The notes below the pieces were generated by a model. That model saw only the letters and a program-made list of their open reading frames with translations. It did not search any database and had not been told where the DNA came from. This document shows positions 5,827-6,486 of a DNA stretch of 6,486 nt, in pieces. Position numbers and translations under genes: made by a program. This stretch comes from Actinomycetota bacterium (GTDB taxonomy: Bacteria > Actinomycetota > Acidimicrobiia > Acidimicrobiales > Ilumatobacteraceae). The DNA lies in contig SYDZ01000274.1 of the NCBI GenBank assembly GCA_005801025.1, positions 1 to 6,486 on the forward strand. Reading direction: 5' to 3'. Position 1 is the first letter of the stretch; every line of letters begins with the position of its first letter.

Positions 5827-6486
5827 GTGAAGTGTCAGAAGTTCAACTCCCAGTTGCAGTGATTGTGGGTCGACCAAATGTAGGTAAAAGTACGCTCTTC
5901 AACCGAGTCATTGGAGAGCAAGCAGCCATTGTTGAGGATCGACCAGGCGTCACTCGCGATCGCAAGGAACTTGAAGCCAATTGGTTGGGCCACCGATTCA
6001 CGTTGGTGGACACGGGAGGCTGGATGCCTGGCGGGTCAGAACTTGATACCAAGGTCAGTCGTCAGGTTGAAGCCGCCGTGCGTCAAGCCGACTTGGTGAT
6101 TTTTGTGGTTGATGGTTCGGTCGGTTTAACAGATGACGACGAGTTGATGGCGGCATGGCTTCGTAAGAGTGATGCGGAGGTCATGGTTGTTGTCAATAAG
6201 GTCGATAATGATCGCCGTGAGTCAGATCGTTGGGACTTTTTATCATTAGGTCTTGGCGATCCGTACCCAGTGAGCGCGTTGCATGGTCGTCGTGCGGGTG
6301 ACTTACTTGACGAGGTGATTGCTCGTATGCCGAGTTCGCCGTTGAGCGACGAGTACATACCGAACTACGGACTCGACCAAGATTTGACGGCCGTTGGAGA
6401 CCAAAAGACCCCACGCGTTGCTTTGGTGGGCCGACCAAATGTCGGTAAAAGTACACTTTTCAACCGTTTAGTGGGAGAGGATCGGG
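5823..6486 (+). CDS. der: Ribosome assembly GTPase Der (EngA), N-terminal half, cut by window end
   Basis: Der is an essential two-domain GTPase that acts in assembly of the 50S ribosomal subunit. The window holds 221 codons: all of the first G domain and the beginning of the second. First-domain motifs are GRPNVGKST (16-24, P-loop), PGVTRD (41-46, switch T44), DTGG (63-66), NKVD (125-128) and SALHG (151-155). After a linker rich in Asp and Pro (about 170-196), the second domain begins with VALVGRPNVGKST (199-211). This tandem pair of near-identical P-loops is diagnostic for Der. The second domain and the C-terminal KH-like domain lie outside. ATG 5823 overlaps the upstream TGA stop (ATGA). 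No Shine-Dalgarno is evident right before it, so reinitiation from the DUF512 gene is the likely way it is translated. Confidence 0.96.
   Translation, partial: MSEVSEVQLPVAVIVGRPNVGKSTLFNRVIGEQAAIVEDRPGVTRDRKELEANWLGHRFTLVDTGGWMPGGSELDTKVSRQVEAAVRQADLVIFVVDGSVGLTDDDELMAAWLRKSDAEVMVVVNKVDNDRRESDRWDFLSLGLGDPYPVSALHGRRAGDLLDEVIARMPSSPLSDEYIPNYGLDQDLTAVGDQKTPRVALVGRPNVGKSTLFNRLVGEDR
5865..5918 (+). repeat. Internal direct repeat in der, copy 1 (first P-loop)
   Basis: This 54-bp stretch encodes the first P-loop and following helix (VGRPNVGKSTLFNR, then VIGE). It matches the copy at 6426-6479 at 45 of 54 positions by hand alignment. The repeat reflects the duplicated GTPase domains of Der. Confidence 0.85.
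6426..6479 (+). repeat. Internal direct repeat in der, copy 2 (second P-loop)
   Basis: Second copy of the 54-bp P-loop repeat (VGRPNVGKSTLFNR, then LVGE). Five of the nine differences from copy 1 are silent third-base changes. The other four fall in the two codons that encode VI in copy 1 and LV here. Confidence 0.85.

Noticed and set aside
5843..6456. Minus-strand open frames across der
   Set aside because: They are antisense to conserved GTPase motifs and show no recognisable domain of their own.

Overview
The window carries seven protein-coding genes packed almost without gaps on both strands. Two are cut by the window edges. Base composition looks balanced (near 50% G+C by eye, not computed). 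The gene set (a FadD-type ligase, a FadE-type acyl-CoA dehydrogenase, a SirB1-like protein, IspH, a PDZ/radical-SAM/DUF512 protein and Der) and the apparent shortage of Shine-Dalgarno sites suggest an actinobacterium. A moderate-GC member of the Acidimicrobiia would fit, but this is inference from gene content and protein style, not from a marker gene.

Left part (1-2881): a class I adenylate-forming acyl-CoA synthetase (minus strand, N-terminal 275 residues only) is divergent from a SirB1/transglutaminase-like protein, with 32 bp between the start codons. A FadE-type acyl-CoA dehydrogenase follows on the plus strand and has a clear ribosome binding site. The ligase and the dehydrogenase would carry out the first two steps of acyl-CoA breakdown (activation, then alpha,beta-dehydrogenation), but they are not in one operon.

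Middle (2887-4344, minus strand): ispH (last step of the MEP isoprenoid pathway) is followed after 3 bp by a small four-helix CopD-like membrane protein. This pair converges on the dehydrogenase gene with only 5 bp between the stop codons.

Right part (4402-6486, plus strand): a PDZ + radical SAM + DUF512 protein of unknown function overlaps the start of der (two-domain ribosome-assembly GTPase, cut by the window end) by ATGA. The short ispH/DUF512 intergenic region holds divergent promoters.

The most interesting signals are two. The DUF512 radical SAM gene is translationally coupled to der. All four divergent start codons lack a Shine-Dalgarno but have a TANNNT box 6-7 nt upstream, the arrangement expected for leaderless mRNAs. 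I found no mobile element, tRNA, rRNA or CRISPR array, and no intergenic stretch longer than about 100 bp.
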